From: IOR16 sp963521065 | GTDB lineage: Bacteria > Bacillota > Clostridia > Peptostreptococcales > Anaerovoracaceae | Assembly: GCA_963521065.1 (NCBI GenBank) | Contig: CAUQTI010000002.1 | Location: 62,001-126,000 of the forward strand | Length of the DNA: 64,000 nucleotides | Direction of reading: 5' to 3' | Shown: positions 16,066 through 25,489 of the stretch, in pieces | How positions within the stretch are numbered: position 1 is the first letter of the stretch | Layout: every line of letters begins with the position of its first letter | Position numbers and translations under genes: made by a program | Notes under the pieces: model-generated | Seen by the model: the letters and a program-made list of their open reading frames with translations, nothing else | Told to the model about the DNA's origin: nothing | Databases searched by the model: none

Positions 16066-17940
16066 ATGAAACATTTGTTAAATGACACTGCTTTTCCTCA
16101 AAAACTAAAGTCAATGTCAGAGAAGGAGCTGGAGCTGTTGTCTTATGAAATTCGTCAGCTTCTTTTAGATACAGTTTCGGTGACCGGCGGGCATTTATCT
16201 TCCAATCTAGGAGTTGTCGAACTGACAATCGCACTTCATACCGTATTCGATACACCGAAAGATAAAATTGTATGGGACGTGGGACATCAAGCATACGTTC
16301 ACAAAATTTTGACCGGCCGAAGCGAAAAAATGAATACCTTACGAACCTATGGTGGAATCAGCGGCTTTCCAAGGCCACAGGAAAGTATTCATGATATGTA
16401 TGCATCAGGCCACAGCAGCACATCGATTTCTGCGGCACTCGGATATGCTGCCGCCAGAGATTTGAAGCATGACGATTACTCTGTGGTTGCAGTGATTGGT
16501 GATGGGGCTCTGACCGGCGGAATCGCTTATGAAGCCCTAAATAACGCAGGGCAATCTGACCGCCCGATGATTGTTGTATTGAATGACAATGAAATGTCAA
16601 TTTCAAAAAATGTCGGCGGAATGTCACAATACCTCGGGAAGCTAAGGGCATCCCAGACCTACTTGGGCTTTAAAAAGAAAGTAAAACACGCCGTAAAAGG
16701 CATTCCTAAATACGGAGAAGGAATTTACTCCGGAATCGAACACATTCGTGATTCTGTAAAGTATGCGGTTGTCTCCGGCGCGATTTTTGAAGAGCTTGGT
16801 TTTAAATATTTCGGCCCAATTGACGGCCATAATATCCATGATTTGCTGCAAGCGATGCGCTCTGCAAAAAGCATGAATCAGCCGGTTCTTTTACATGTTG
16901 TTACAAAAAAAGGAAAAGGGTATCGGAATGCAGAAAAAAATCCGGACCGGTTTCATGGAATTGGTGCCTTTGATTTGAATACAGGAGAAGCGCTTGCTGT
17001 TTCTCAAACGGATTCGTATTCAAAGGTTTTCGGAAAAAAATTGGCACAGATCGCGAAGAAAGATACTCGTGTTGTTGCAATTAGCGCAGCGATGGTAGAT
17101 GCAACCGGATTGGGCGCCTTTCAAAAGCAATTTCCAAAACGAATTTTTGACGTTGGGATTGCTGAGCAGCATGCGGTTTCTTTTGCCGCAGGAATGGCGT
17201 TAAACGGGATGAAACCAGTCGTGGCGATTTACTCTACGTTCTTACAAAGAGCATACGATGAGGTCTTAATTGATGTTTGCATGCAGAACCTTCCGGTCAT
17301 TTTTGCAATCGATCGTGCCGGAAATGTAGGAAATGACGGAGAAACACATAACGGTCAGTTTGACCTTTCCTATTTATCGCACATGCCTAATTTAACCGTT
17401 CTTGCTCCTAAGGATGGAAAAGAATTGGAAGAAATGCTGGAATATGCATTTACTTTGGAAGGACCTTGTGCCATCCGCTATCCAAGAGGTGAAGCAGAAA
17501 AACAGCCGTCAGAATATGCTGTGTCAGAACCGTTGAATGGAAAGATCGAAATTTTGTCAGAAGGAAAAGACGGTGTTTTTCTTGCTGTTGGAAAAATGAC
17601 AAAAATTGCATGCCAAGCTAGTCAGCTTCTTCAACAAAACGGGATTGATTTTGGCGTGGCAAATGTTCGTTTTATAAAACCGATGGATGAAGAGGGTATT
17701 ACTTCCTTTCTTCATTCTAAAAAATTTGCGGTTACATTGGAGGATAATACAACAATTGGTGGTTTTGGCGCTGCTGTCTGTCAAATGCTTCAAAAAAATG
17801 GAAATACCACTCATAAGGTATTACAGCTTGGATGGCCGGATGAATTTATTTCCCAGGGAAAGGTTTCCGAATTGATGAAACAATACCAATTGGATGCAGA
17901 AGGCGTTGCAGAGAGGGTGGCAAAATTTATTGAAAGATAG
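16066..17940 (+). CDS. dxs: 1-deoxy-D-xylulose-5-phosphate synthase
   Basis: 624 aa. A thiamine diphosphate enzyme that starts the non-mevalonate isoprenoid pathway from pyruvate and glyceraldehyde 3-phosphate. GHQAYVHKILTGR, the ThDP motif starting GDGALTGG, and DRAGNVGNDGETHNGQFDLSYL with the C-terminal transketolase part are clear. The ATG at 16066 is preferred to 16045 because GGAG lies between them, though the spacing (12 nt) is long. It overlaps the tlyA-type gene by 11 bp. Confidence 0.95.
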   Translation: MKHLLNDTAFPQKLKSMSEKELELLSYEIRQLLLDTVSVTGGHLSSNLGVVELTIALHTVFDTPKDKIVWDVGHQAYVHKILTGRSEKMNTLRTYGGISGFPRPQESIHDMYASGHSSTSISAALGYAAARDLKHDDYSVVAVIGDGALTGGIAYEALNNAGQSDRPMIVVLNDNEMSISKNVGGMSQYLGKLRASQTYLGFKKKVKHAVKGIPKYGEGIYSGIEHIRDSVKYAVVSGAIFEELGFKYFGPIDGHNIHDLLQAMRSAKSMNQPVLLHVVTKKGKGYRNAEKNPDRFHGIGAFDLNTGEALAVSQTDSYSKVFGKKLAQIAKKDTRVVAISAAMVDATGLGAFQKQFPKRIFDVGIAEQHAVSFAAGMALNGMKPVVAIYSTFLQRAYDEVLIDVCMQNLPVIFAIDRAGNVGNDGETHNGQFDLSYLSHMPNLTVLAPKDGKELEEMLEYAFTLEGPCAIRYPRGEAEKQPSEYAVSEPLNGKIEILSEGKDGVFLAVGKMTKIACQASQLLQQNGIDFGVANVRFIKPMDEEGITSFLHSKKFAVTLEDNTTIGGFGAAVCQMLQKNGNTTHKVLQLGWPDEFISQGKVSELMKQYQLDAEGVAERVAKFIER

Positions 17941-18739
17941 ACTGGATATCATATTAGTAAACAAAGGACTTTTTTCATCTCGTGAAAAGGCAAAGGCTTC
18001 CATTATGGCAGGTGTTGTTTCAGTGGATGGAAAAATGGTGGACAAAGCAGGCACTTCTGTATCAGAGGATTCGGTGTTCACAATAAAAAGTACGGTCTGT
18101 CCCTATGTCAGCCGCGGCGGCTTAAAGCTTGCAAAAGCTTTGGAGCTGTATCATTTTTCACTGGAAGATACAATCGCTATGGATATTGGAGCATCAACCG
18201 GTGGCTTTACTGATTGCATGCTGAAAAATGGAGCAAAAAAAGTATATGCAGTTGATGTTGGCTATGGGCAGCTAGATTGGAAGCTGCGTACAGATGAACG
18301 AGTTGTCAATATGGAGCGAACCAACATTCGCTATCTCGATCCGGAAAGCTTAGAAGAAAAGATAGATTTCATCAGCATTGATGTTTCGTTTATTTCTCTG
18401 AATCTTGTGCTTCCTGTGGCCGCTGCACTTTTAGGGGAATCCGGTCGTCTCATTTGTCTTGTAAAGCCTCAATTTGAAGCTGGAAGAAGCCAGGTTGGAA
18501 AAAATGGAATCGTCCGTGAAAGGAGCACGCATTTGGAGGTGCTTCACAAAGTAGCTGGTTATGCGCAAAATGCAGGCTTCTATATCAGCGGACTAACCTA
18601 TTCACCGGTTACGGGCGCAAAGGGAAACATCGAATATTTAATGTACTTATGCAAACAAACACCAGACAATGAAACATTTGATTATGAAAAAGCGGCTGCG
18701 GAAATTGTTGAAACTTCCCACCAAGAATTAGAAAAATAG
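17930..18739 (+). CDS. TlyA-family rRNA methyltransferase / hemolysin-like protein
   Basis: 269 aa. An N-terminal S4 RNA-binding domain (KDRLDIILVNKGLFSSREKAKASIMAG) is joined to an FtsJ-like methyltransferase domain with AMDIGASTGGFTDCMLKNGA and IDVSFISLNLVLP. TlyA in Mycobacterium 2'-O-methylates rRNA; the target here is not known. The start is a TTG at 17930, 10 nt after GAGGGTGG, inside the dxs end. In Bacillus the homologue yqxC is followed by argR and recN; here mutS follows instead. Confidence 0.9.
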   Translation: MKDRLDIILVNKGLFSSREKAKASIMAGVVSVDGKMVDKAGTSVSEDSVFTIKSTVCPYVSRGGLKLAKALELYHFSLEDTIAMDIGASTGGFTDCMLKNGAKKVYAVDVGYGQLDWKLRTDERVVNMERTNIRYLDPESLEEKIDFISIDVSFISLNLVLPVAAALLGESGRLICLVKPQFEAGRSQVGKNGIVRERSTHLEVLHKVAGYAQNAGFYISGLTYSPVTGAKGNIEYLMYLCKQTPDNETFDYEKAAAEIVETSHQELEK

Positions 18740-18753
18740 AAAAGAGGTACGCT

Positions 18754-21396
18754 ATGGCACTTACACCCATGATGCAGCAATACATGGAGATTAAAGAAAA
18801 ATATAAAGATTGTATTCTCTTTTTCCGTTTGGGTGATTTTTATGAGATGTTCTTTGAAGATGCCATTCTTGCCTCAAAGGAAATGGAAGTGACTCTGACG
18901 GGAAAGAGCTGCGGATTGGAAGAACGCGCACCAATGTGCGGAGTACCTTTTCACTCTGCGGATACTTACATAGCAAAACTTGTTGAAAAAGGACATAAAG
19001 TTGCAATCTGTGAGCAGGTGGAAGATCCCGCACTTGCAAAAGGAATCGTCAAGAGAGAGGTAATACAGGTTGTAACTCCCGGAACGGTAGTCAGCCAAAC
19101 CATGCTCAACGAAAAAGAAAATAATTATCTTGCCTCGATTTATCTGGATGGATTTTATGCGGGTCTGGCTTTTTGTGATATTTCGACAGGAGAAATCAGC
19201 ACCACGGAATTTCATAGAGAAACGGCAAAAGAAATGCTTCTAAACGAGCTTGTAAAATTAAAAGCCAAAGAAGTCCTCGTCAATGAAGCGGTTCTCTTTG
19301 AAGAATTCGATCAGGAAATCAAGACGACGGCCGATGCATATATCACGGTATTGAACAGCAGCTATTATTCAGAGGCTACATCACAAAAGCGTATTTTATC
19401 TCAATTTGGTGTCAGCTCCCTAAAAGGAATCGGTCTTTCCGAGCAGCCTTATGCAAGCTTTGCTTTGGGCGCGCTGTTAAATTATCTTCTTGAGACGCAA
19501 AAGCAAGACCTTTCTCACTTATCTCATTTGAATGTATATGATACAGAAGCACACATGTCATTAGACAAGGCGACCGTAAAGAATTTAGAGCTTACAGAAA
19601 CGCTGTTCGAAAAAAAGGTGCAAGGCTCGCTTCTTGGCATTTTGGATAAAACGCACACAGCGATGGGTTCGCGTAAGTTAAAACAGTGGCTGCGGGAACC
19701 TTTAAATAATGGAGCACAGGTTCAAGAACGGCTGGATGCGGTCGAACTTTTATTTAACGAAATTATCATGCGAAACGACTTGAAAGAGGGATTAAAGAAA
19801 ATCTATGATTTAGAGCGGCTCTGTGGGCGAATCGCCTGCGGCAATGCGAATGGAAAAGATTTTATCGCATTGAAAAACTCTATTTTTGTTCTGCCGGATA
19901 TGAAAGAGGAGCTGAAACAATGCAGCGATCCGCTTCTTGAACGTTTGGAAGCGAAAATACACAGCTTAGAATCCATCTATCATCAAATTGACTTAGCAAT
20001 TGTGGAAGAGCCTCCTTATACAATAAAAGAAGGCGGCATTATAAAAGAAGGATTTTCTGAGGCTTTGGATAAAATGAAGGAATCAATTAAGGACGGACAA
20101 GCCTGGATTGCTTCCTTAGAAAGTACAGAAAGAGAACGGACCGGCATCAAAAACTTAAAGGTGGGCTACAACAAGGTGTTCGGTTATTATCTTGAAGTAA
20201 CAAAATCCTATTTTCAGCTGGTGCCGGATAATTATATCCGAAAGCAGACACTGTCAAATTGTGAACGGTATGTTACACCAGAACTAAAAGAAGTAGAAGC
20301 TGTCGTATTGAATGCCGAAACAAAAATTAACCAAATGGAATACGAACTTTTTTCCGAGCTTCGCAGAGAAATACAAAACAGCATCGGAATGATTCAGGAA
20401 ACCTCAGCCGCTATCTCTTCACTGGATGTTTTAGTCTCCTTTGCAGAAGTCAGTAGCCGCTTAGGGTATGTAAAGCCGCAAATCCATGATGGAGATGAGA
20501 TTCTCATTGAAAAAGGCCGCCATCCTGTAATTGAGGCGACCATAAAGGATGGAATCTTCGTATCAAACGATACTTATCTGAATCGAACGGATACCAGTAT
20601 GCTATTGATTACCGGTCCGAATATGGCAGGTAAATCTACCTACATGCGTCAGACAGCCTTAATCGTACTGATGGCACAAGTGGGGTGCTTTATCCCTGCA
20701 GAACGGGCTTCCATCGGGATTGTGGATCGAATCTATACCCGAATCGGAGCATCTGATAATCTTGCGCAGGGGCAGAGTACCTTTTTCGTTGAAATGAGTG
20801 AGCTTGCTCACATTTTAAATACGGCTACAGAACGAAGTCTAGTCATATTAGACGAAATTGGCAGAGGAACAAGCACCTATGACGGACTTTCCATTGCGTG
20901 GGCTGCAGTAGAGTATCTCTGTCATCACAAACAGCATATCCGTACACTTTTTGCAACCCATTACCATGAATTGACGGTCTTAGAAGACAGTTTACAGGGT
21001 GTAAAAAACCGCAATGTTGACGTTTCCGAAGAAAATGGAAGTATTGTATTTTTACATAAAATCATTCCGGGCAGTGCAAGCAGAAGCTACGGAATTCACG
21101 TTGCAAAATTGGCAGGCGTGCCATCACCGCTTCTGCAGCGTGCACAAGAAAAGCTCGAAGAACTGGAAGATGAGAGTAAAGGGAGCAGCCAAGAAAGAAA
21201 AAAGCCAGCTTTGTTAAAAGAAATTACTCCATTACAAGAAGAGACACAACAGCTTTCCTTATTTGACTTTGCACCGAATGAAATTGTAAAAAGATTAAAT
21301 GACCTCGATTTAATGAAGCTGACTCCGTCAGAAGCTTTTTCGATTTTAGAAGACTTAAAGGACGCTGCTGAGAAGGCGGAAAGGAGCTACCGGTGA
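18754..21396 (+). CDS. mutS: DNA mismatch repair protein MutS
   Basis: 880 aa. The N-terminal mismatch-recognition motif is RLGDFYEMFFEDA (Phe and Glu of the F-x-E motif present). The core and clamp are followed by the ATPase domain with GPNMAGKSTYMRQ (Walker A), FFVEMSELAHIL, and VILDEIGRGTSTYDGLSIAWA (Walker B). An ATHYHEL segment and a C-terminal part suited to dimer contact follow; QQLSLFDF near the end resembles a beta-clamp binding motif. It overlaps mutL by 4 bp. Confidence 0.97.
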   Translation: MALTPMMQQYMEIKEKYKDCILFFRLGDFYEMFFEDAILASKEMEVTLTGKSCGLEERAPMCGVPFHSADTYIAKLVEKGHKVAICEQVEDPALAKGIVKREVIQVVTPGTVVSQTMLNEKENNYLASIYLDGFYAGLAFCDISTGEISTTEFHRETAKEMLLNELVKLKAKEVLVNEAVLFEEFDQEIKTTADAYITVLNSSYYSEATSQKRILSQFGVSSLKGIGLSEQPYASFALGALLNYLLETQKQDLSHLSHLNVYDTEAHMSLDKATVKNLELTETLFEKKVQGSLLGILDKTHTAMGSRKLKQWLREPLNNGAQVQERLDAVELLFNEIIMRNDLKEGLKKIYDLERLCGRIACGNANGKDFIALKNSIFVLPDMKEELKQCSDPLLERLEAKIHSLESIYHQIDLAIVEEPPYTIKEGGIIKEGFSEALDKMKESIKDGQAWIASLESTERERTGIKNLKVGYNKVFGYYLEVTKSYFQLVPDNYIRKQTLSNCERYVTPELKEVEAVVLNAETKINQMEYELFSELRREIQNSIGMIQETSAAISSLDVLVSFAEVSSRLGYVKPQIHDGDEILIEKGRHPVIEATIKDGIFVSNDTYLNRTDTSMLLITGPNMAGKSTYMRQTALIVLMAQVGCFIPAERASIGIVDRIYTRIGASDNLAQGQSTFFVEMSELAHILNTATERSLVILDEIGRGTSTYDGLSIAWAAVEYLCHHKQHIRTLFATHYHELTVLEDSLQGVKNRNVDVSEENGSIVFLHKIIPGSASRSYGIHVAKLAGVPSPLLQRAQEKLEELEDESKGSSQERKKPALLKEITPLQEETQQLSLFDFAPNEIVKRLNDLDLMKLTPSEAFSILEDLKDAAEKAERSYR

Positions 21397-23321
21397 AACA
21401 GATTGAACGAAAAAAAATACAATCACTTTCAAAGGAAGTTGCTGATAAAATTGCCGCTGGTGAAGTCGTTGACCGACCGATTTCCATTGTAAAAGAGCTT
21501 TTGGAAAATGCCATTGATGCCGGATCAGATTCCATTGTTGTAGAAATACGAAACGGTGGGAAATCCTATATCCGCATTACAGATAACGGTTGCGGGATTC
21601 CAAAGGAAGAAGCAGAGCTTGCGTTTCAGCGCCATGCGACAAGTAAAATACAAAAAGAATCCGATTTGAATCATATCAATACTCTTGGATTTCGAGGAGA
21701 AGCCCTTTCCAGTATCTGTGCCGTTTCGCGTACGGAATTGATCAGTAAGACCCCGGAGGAAAAAAGCGGAATCCGCCTATATATAGAGGGAGGAACGGTA
21801 ACAGATAAAGCAGATACCGGCTGTCCGGACGGGACAACAATCATTGTAACAGATTTATTTTATAATATACCCGCCCGCCTCAAATTCTTAAAAGCAGACC
21901 ATACGGAAAGCACCTTGATTATTGATTTGGTTTCAAAAATAGCACTTGCTTATCCGGAGATTAAAATCCGGTTGATTAATAATGGATCTATTCTTTTTTC
22001 AACGCCCGGCAGGGGAGATATCTACACAAATATTTTAACGATATACAGCAAAGAAATTGGGAGAAAATTAATCCACTTGACAGAAGAAGCTGATGGCATT
22101 CGACTGGAAGCCTACATTTCTTCACCTGATCAGACAAAGACTAATCGGCGAAATCAAATCTTTTTTGTAAACGGCAGATACATCAGCAGCAAGGTGTTAG
22201 ACAAAGCAGTCTCCGAAGCGTATGCAGAAAAATTATTTGAAGGAAGGTATCCCATCGTTTTTCTCTTCCTCTTTATTGACCCATCGTATTTGGATGTAAA
22301 CATTCATCCAAATAAACAAGAAATTCGTTTCGAAGAGGAAAGCAGCGTAAATCAGTTTGTAAGAAATAGCATGCGAAATGCCCTGCTTGGAGAAGATGCC
22401 ATACCGGAAGTAAAGCAGGAGAACTTATTTAGAGAGAAAGAGCCTCGTTTTGAGGAGCAGACGAAAAAAGAAGAACAGATTGACATAAAAAAATTATTGG
22501 AAACCAAGCGAAAAGAACAGGTTACTTTTATACCCGGCAGAATTGATGCAACTGTTGAGGATACTGGGAAGGTTTCTGTTTCAAATGCAAATAAAAACTT
22601 ATCTTTTGTAAATGATAAAAAAGAAGACAATCAAAAAACGAAAAAAGATCAAGCGGAGGAAGCACTTCGCCTAGAAGAGGATACCGCACTTTACAGCGTG
22701 CATACATTAAAAAGCGTAGAAGAAAAAAATGGAACGACTGCATTTGACTTGTCGAATCTTCGCCCAAATGGTTCTTTATTTGGGACCTACATTACCGCAT
22801 TCGATGAGAAATACTTTTATTTGATTGATCAGCATGCAGCGCATGAACGCATTTTTTATGAGATGCTTTTAGAGCAATACCAGCGAGCAGAAAAACCGGC
22901 ACAAATTCTCCTTACACCTTACCTTATTGAAATCCCTTACCATTTAAAAAATGAGGATACACATTGGCTGTCGTGCCTCCAACGTATGGGGTTTGCTTTA
23001 GAAGAATTTGGACAGCGCTCCTACCGCGTTTCAGAGATTCCAATGTATATGAGCTTGACAGAATCCGAGCATTTTTTAGAATACTTTTGTGATAATCTGA
23101 CGGAGGATGAAGAACTTTTGGATCCTAAAAAATGGGAAGCCATTGTCATGAAATCCTGCAAATCTGCAATTAAGGCAAACGACACCTTGGATATACAGGA
23201 AATAGCACAGCTCTTACAGGATTTATCCAAAACGAAGAACCCGTTCTCCTGCCCGCATGGAAGACCGACTTTTATTAAAATGAGTAAATATGAAATCGAA
23301 AAAATGTTTAAACGAACTTAA
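21393..23321 (+). CDS. mutL: DNA mismatch repair protein MutL
   Basis: 642 aa, starting at GTG. The N-terminal GHKL ATPase shows KIAAGEVVDRP, ELLENAIDAG, DNGCGIP and GFRGEALSSI. A charged, low-complexity linker spans about residues 335-440. The C-terminal domain has DQHAAHERIFYE, which matches the DQHAx2Ex4E endonuclease motif, and CPHGRP near the end. It is therefore predicted to be a nicking MutL, as in organisms without MutH. It is coupled to mutS. Confidence 0.97.
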   Translation: MKQIERKKIQSLSKEVADKIAAGEVVDRPISIVKELLENAIDAGSDSIVVEIRNGGKSYIRITDNGCGIPKEEAELAFQRHATSKIQKESDLNHINTLGFRGEALSSICAVSRTELISKTPEEKSGIRLYIEGGTVTDKADTGCPDGTTIIVTDLFYNIPARLKFLKADHTESTLIIDLVSKIALAYPEIKIRLINNGSILFSTPGRGDIYTNILTIYSKEIGRKLIHLTEEADGIRLEAYISSPDQTKTNRRNQIFFVNGRYISSKVLDKAVSEAYAEKLFEGRYPIVFLFLFIDPSYLDVNIHPNKQEIRFEEESSVNQFVRNSMRNALLGEDAIPEVKQENLFREKEPRFEEQTKKEEQIDIKKLLETKRKEQVTFIPGRIDATVEDTGKVSVSNANKNLSFVNDKKEDNQKTKKDQAEEALRLEEDTALYSVHTLKSVEEKNGTTAFDLSNLRPNGSLFGTYITAFDEKYFYLIDQHAAHERIFYEMLLEQYQRAEKPAQILLTPYLIEIPYHLKNEDTHWLSCLQRMGFALEEFGQRSYRVSEIPMYMSLTESEHFLEYFCDNLTEDEELLDPKKWEAIVMKSCKSAIKANDTLDIQEIAQLLQDLSKTKNPFSCPHGRPTFIKMSKYEIEKMFKRT

Positions 23322-23345
23322 AATATGAGAAGGAATGGTGATTTT

Positions 23346-24287
23346 TTGAAGCGAGCCATTGTAATTATCGCAGGGCCTACTGCTGTTGGAAAAACAGAAT
23401 ATGCAATCAAGGCTGCACAGCACTTTAAAGGGGAAATTGTTTCGGCAGACTCCATGCAGATTTATCAATATATGGATATAGGCAGTGCTAAGCCAACAAA
23501 AGAAGAGCTTTTAAAAGCACCTCACTACATGGTGGATGAAATCGACCCGAGAACAGAGTTTAGTGTTGCCGAATATCAGAAACGCGCAAAAAAATACATT
23601 GCGCACATTTTTGATAAGGGAGCACTGCCGATTATAAGCGGTGGCACCGGACTTTATGTCAATTCGCTGATTTATGACATGGATTTTTCCGTTTCCCCGA
23701 AGCAAGAGAGTTTCCGAAAACAGCTTCAGGAAGAGGCTGCTTCCTACGGAAATTCTTTTATTCATGAAAAATTACGTCAGAAAGATGCACAAGCGGCAGA
23801 GCGGATTCATCCAAACAATGTAAAAAAGGTAATCCGCGCACTAGAGATTCTCGACTCAAAGGAAATGCCTCTTCGCAAATTTGAAGATTCTTTTATAAAA
23901 ACTGCCGAATACTCTATCATTTTAGTCGGGCTAAACAGAAATCGCGAGGAACTATATGAAAGAATTAACCGCAGAGTTGATCTTTTGATGAAAGAAGGCT
24001 TACTGGAAGAAATTGAAGGACTTTTAAAGATAGGCTTAACAGAGGATGCAATTTCAATGAAGGGAATTGGCTACAAAGAGCTGATTGATTACTTTCACGG
24101 ACTGTATTCGCTTTCTGATGCGGTGGAGCAAATCAAGAAAAATACAAGACATTACGCAAAGCGGCAGCTTACTTGGTTTCGCCGCTATAAAGAAATCCAG
24201 TGGTTTAATCTGTCTGATTTAGAAGGTATATCAAAAGAACAGGCGAAAGAAACCATTCTGAACTACATTCAAAAAGAAATCGGTTAA
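23346..24287 (+). CDS. miaA: tRNA dimethylallyltransferase
   Basis: 313 aa. It adds a dimethylallyl group to A37 of tRNAs that read UNN codons. IIAGPTAVGKTEYA (P-loop), ADSMQIYQYMDIGSAKPT, and ISGGTGLYVNSLIYDMDF are characteristic, with TRHYAKRQLTWFRR near the C-terminus. A TTG at 23346 is chosen because the ATG at 23325 has no Shine-Dalgarno; the TTG has AAGGA and GGTGAT upstream. In many Firmicutes hfq follows miaA, but here a tyrosine recombinase does. Confidence 0.93.
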   Translation: MKRAIVIIAGPTAVGKTEYAIKAAQHFKGEIVSADSMQIYQYMDIGSAKPTKEELLKAPHYMVDEIDPRTEFSVAEYQKRAKKYIAHIFDKGALPIISGGTGLYVNSLIYDMDFSVSPKQESFRKQLQEEAASYGNSFIHEKLRQKDAQAAERIHPNNVKKVIRALEILDSKEMPLRKFEDSFIKTAEYSIILVGLNRNREELYERINRRVDLLMKEGLLEEIEGLLKIGLTEDAISMKGIGYKELIDYFHGLYSLSDAVEQIKKNTRHYAKRQLTWFRRYKEIQWFNLSDLEGISKEQAKETILNYIQKEIG

Positions 24288-24298
24288 CGGAGGTTGTT

Positions 24299-25417
24299 AT
24301 GGCTTCACAAAAGGAGATTCAGATACAAAATAAGAAAGGAAAGCCAGAGAATATCTTATTGAAAGAACATGAAATTATTACACATTGCACAGAAGTTGAG
24401 AAAGAATTTCCGCGCTGGATGAGTGGATTTTTTATGTATCTCAAAGGCAACCTGCTTCCGATGTCGCGTCTGGCGTATTTGAGAGATCTTCGTTTCTTCT
24501 GCCATTATTTAATGGAGGAAACGGATTTGACAAAGGCAAAAAATGCAAAGGAAATGCAAATAGAAGATTTTGCAGAGATTCAAGCTGTAGATATCAACTT
24601 ATTTATTGACTACTGCCGCCGTTATAAGGTAGAAACCGATAAAAATGTCGTCATCTACGAAAATGATAAAAAATCTCTTGCACGCAAAAAGTCTTCCATC
24701 TCTGTTTTTTTTAAATATTTATATCGGGATGGTCTGGTTCCTAAAAATATTACAGACGGCTTTGACCCGATTAAACTGCCAAAGGCATCGGACAGAGAAA
24801 TTAAAGCCTTGCAGGACGATGAGGTGATGATTATGTTGGATGCAGTAACCAACGGCACTGGATTGACTTCTCATGAACGCCATTATTGGGAGAAAACAAA
24901 GCATCGTGACCGGTGTATTCTGATCTTATTTGTTACATATGGACTGCGCCTTTCTGAATTGCAGCAATTGAATGTTTCTTCCTTTAATTTTAACCGGGGA
25001 GAATTTCAAATTTACAGAAAAAGAGCAAAGGAATCCATGATGCCTTTAAATAATACCGTCATCCATGCTTTGCAAGATTACTTAGAGCTTGAACGCCCCA
25101 GCAATGACCTGCTAGCGGAAGAAGAAGCAGACGCCTTTTTCCTTTCCTTACAAAAAAAACGTATGACAGAGCGGCAAATTAGAGAGTTAGTGAAAAAGTA
25201 TACTTCTATTTCCTTGAAAACCTCAAGAAAGCAAGGGTATAGCCCACATAAACTCCGTGCAACAGCGGCAACTTCATTAATTGCCCGAGGCAACTCAATT
25301 TATGATGTGCAGGCACTTTTAGACCACGATAATGTAACGACAACACAGCTGTATGCGGCTCATAAAATGAATGTAAAGCGAGATTTAATTAAAGTTTTTG
25401 AATGGGAAGAAGAGTAA
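24299..25417 (+). CDS. Tyrosine recombinase (XerC/XerD-like integrase)
   Basis: 372 aa. An N-terminal SAM-like core-binding domain (about residues 40-150) is followed by the catalytic domain. The active-site set is present: Arg in TYGLRLSEL, HKLRAT (His-x-x-Arg), LDHDNVTTTQLY (His and the nucleophilic Tyr). The protein is longer than XerC/XerD (~300 aa), with an extra N-terminal segment of about 30 residues. No phage genes flank it, so it may be a chromosomal recombinase rather than a mobile-element integrase. The target site is unknown; it lies 12 bp after miaA, apparently in the same transcript. Confidence 0.88.
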   Translation: MASQKEIQIQNKKGKPENILLKEHEIITHCTEVEKEFPRWMSGFFMYLKGNLLPMSRLAYLRDLRFFCHYLMEETDLTKAKNAKEMQIEDFAEIQAVDINLFIDYCRRYKVETDKNVVIYENDKKSLARKKSSISVFFKYLYRDGLVPKNITDGFDPIKLPKASDREIKALQDDEVMIMLDAVTNGTGLTSHERHYWEKTKHRDRCILILFVTYGLRLSELQQLNVSSFNFNRGEFQIYRKRAKESMMPLNNTVIHALQDYLELERPSNDLLAEEEADAFFLSLQKKRMTERQIRELVKKYTSISLKTSRKQGYSPHKLRATAATSLIARGNSIYDVQALLDHDNVTTTQLYAAHKMNVKRDLIKVFEWEEE

Positions 25418-25489
25418 AGCAGGCATTCTTTGACCGCATTTCCGGAAAATGAAAAGAAGAAAATAGATAGGGGAGAATAAATATAAAAG

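Noticed and set aside
24299..25417. Prophage or integrative element suggested by the tyrosine recombinase
   Set aside because: No phage, conjugation or att-type genes occur nearby, and the flanks are conserved chromosomal genes.
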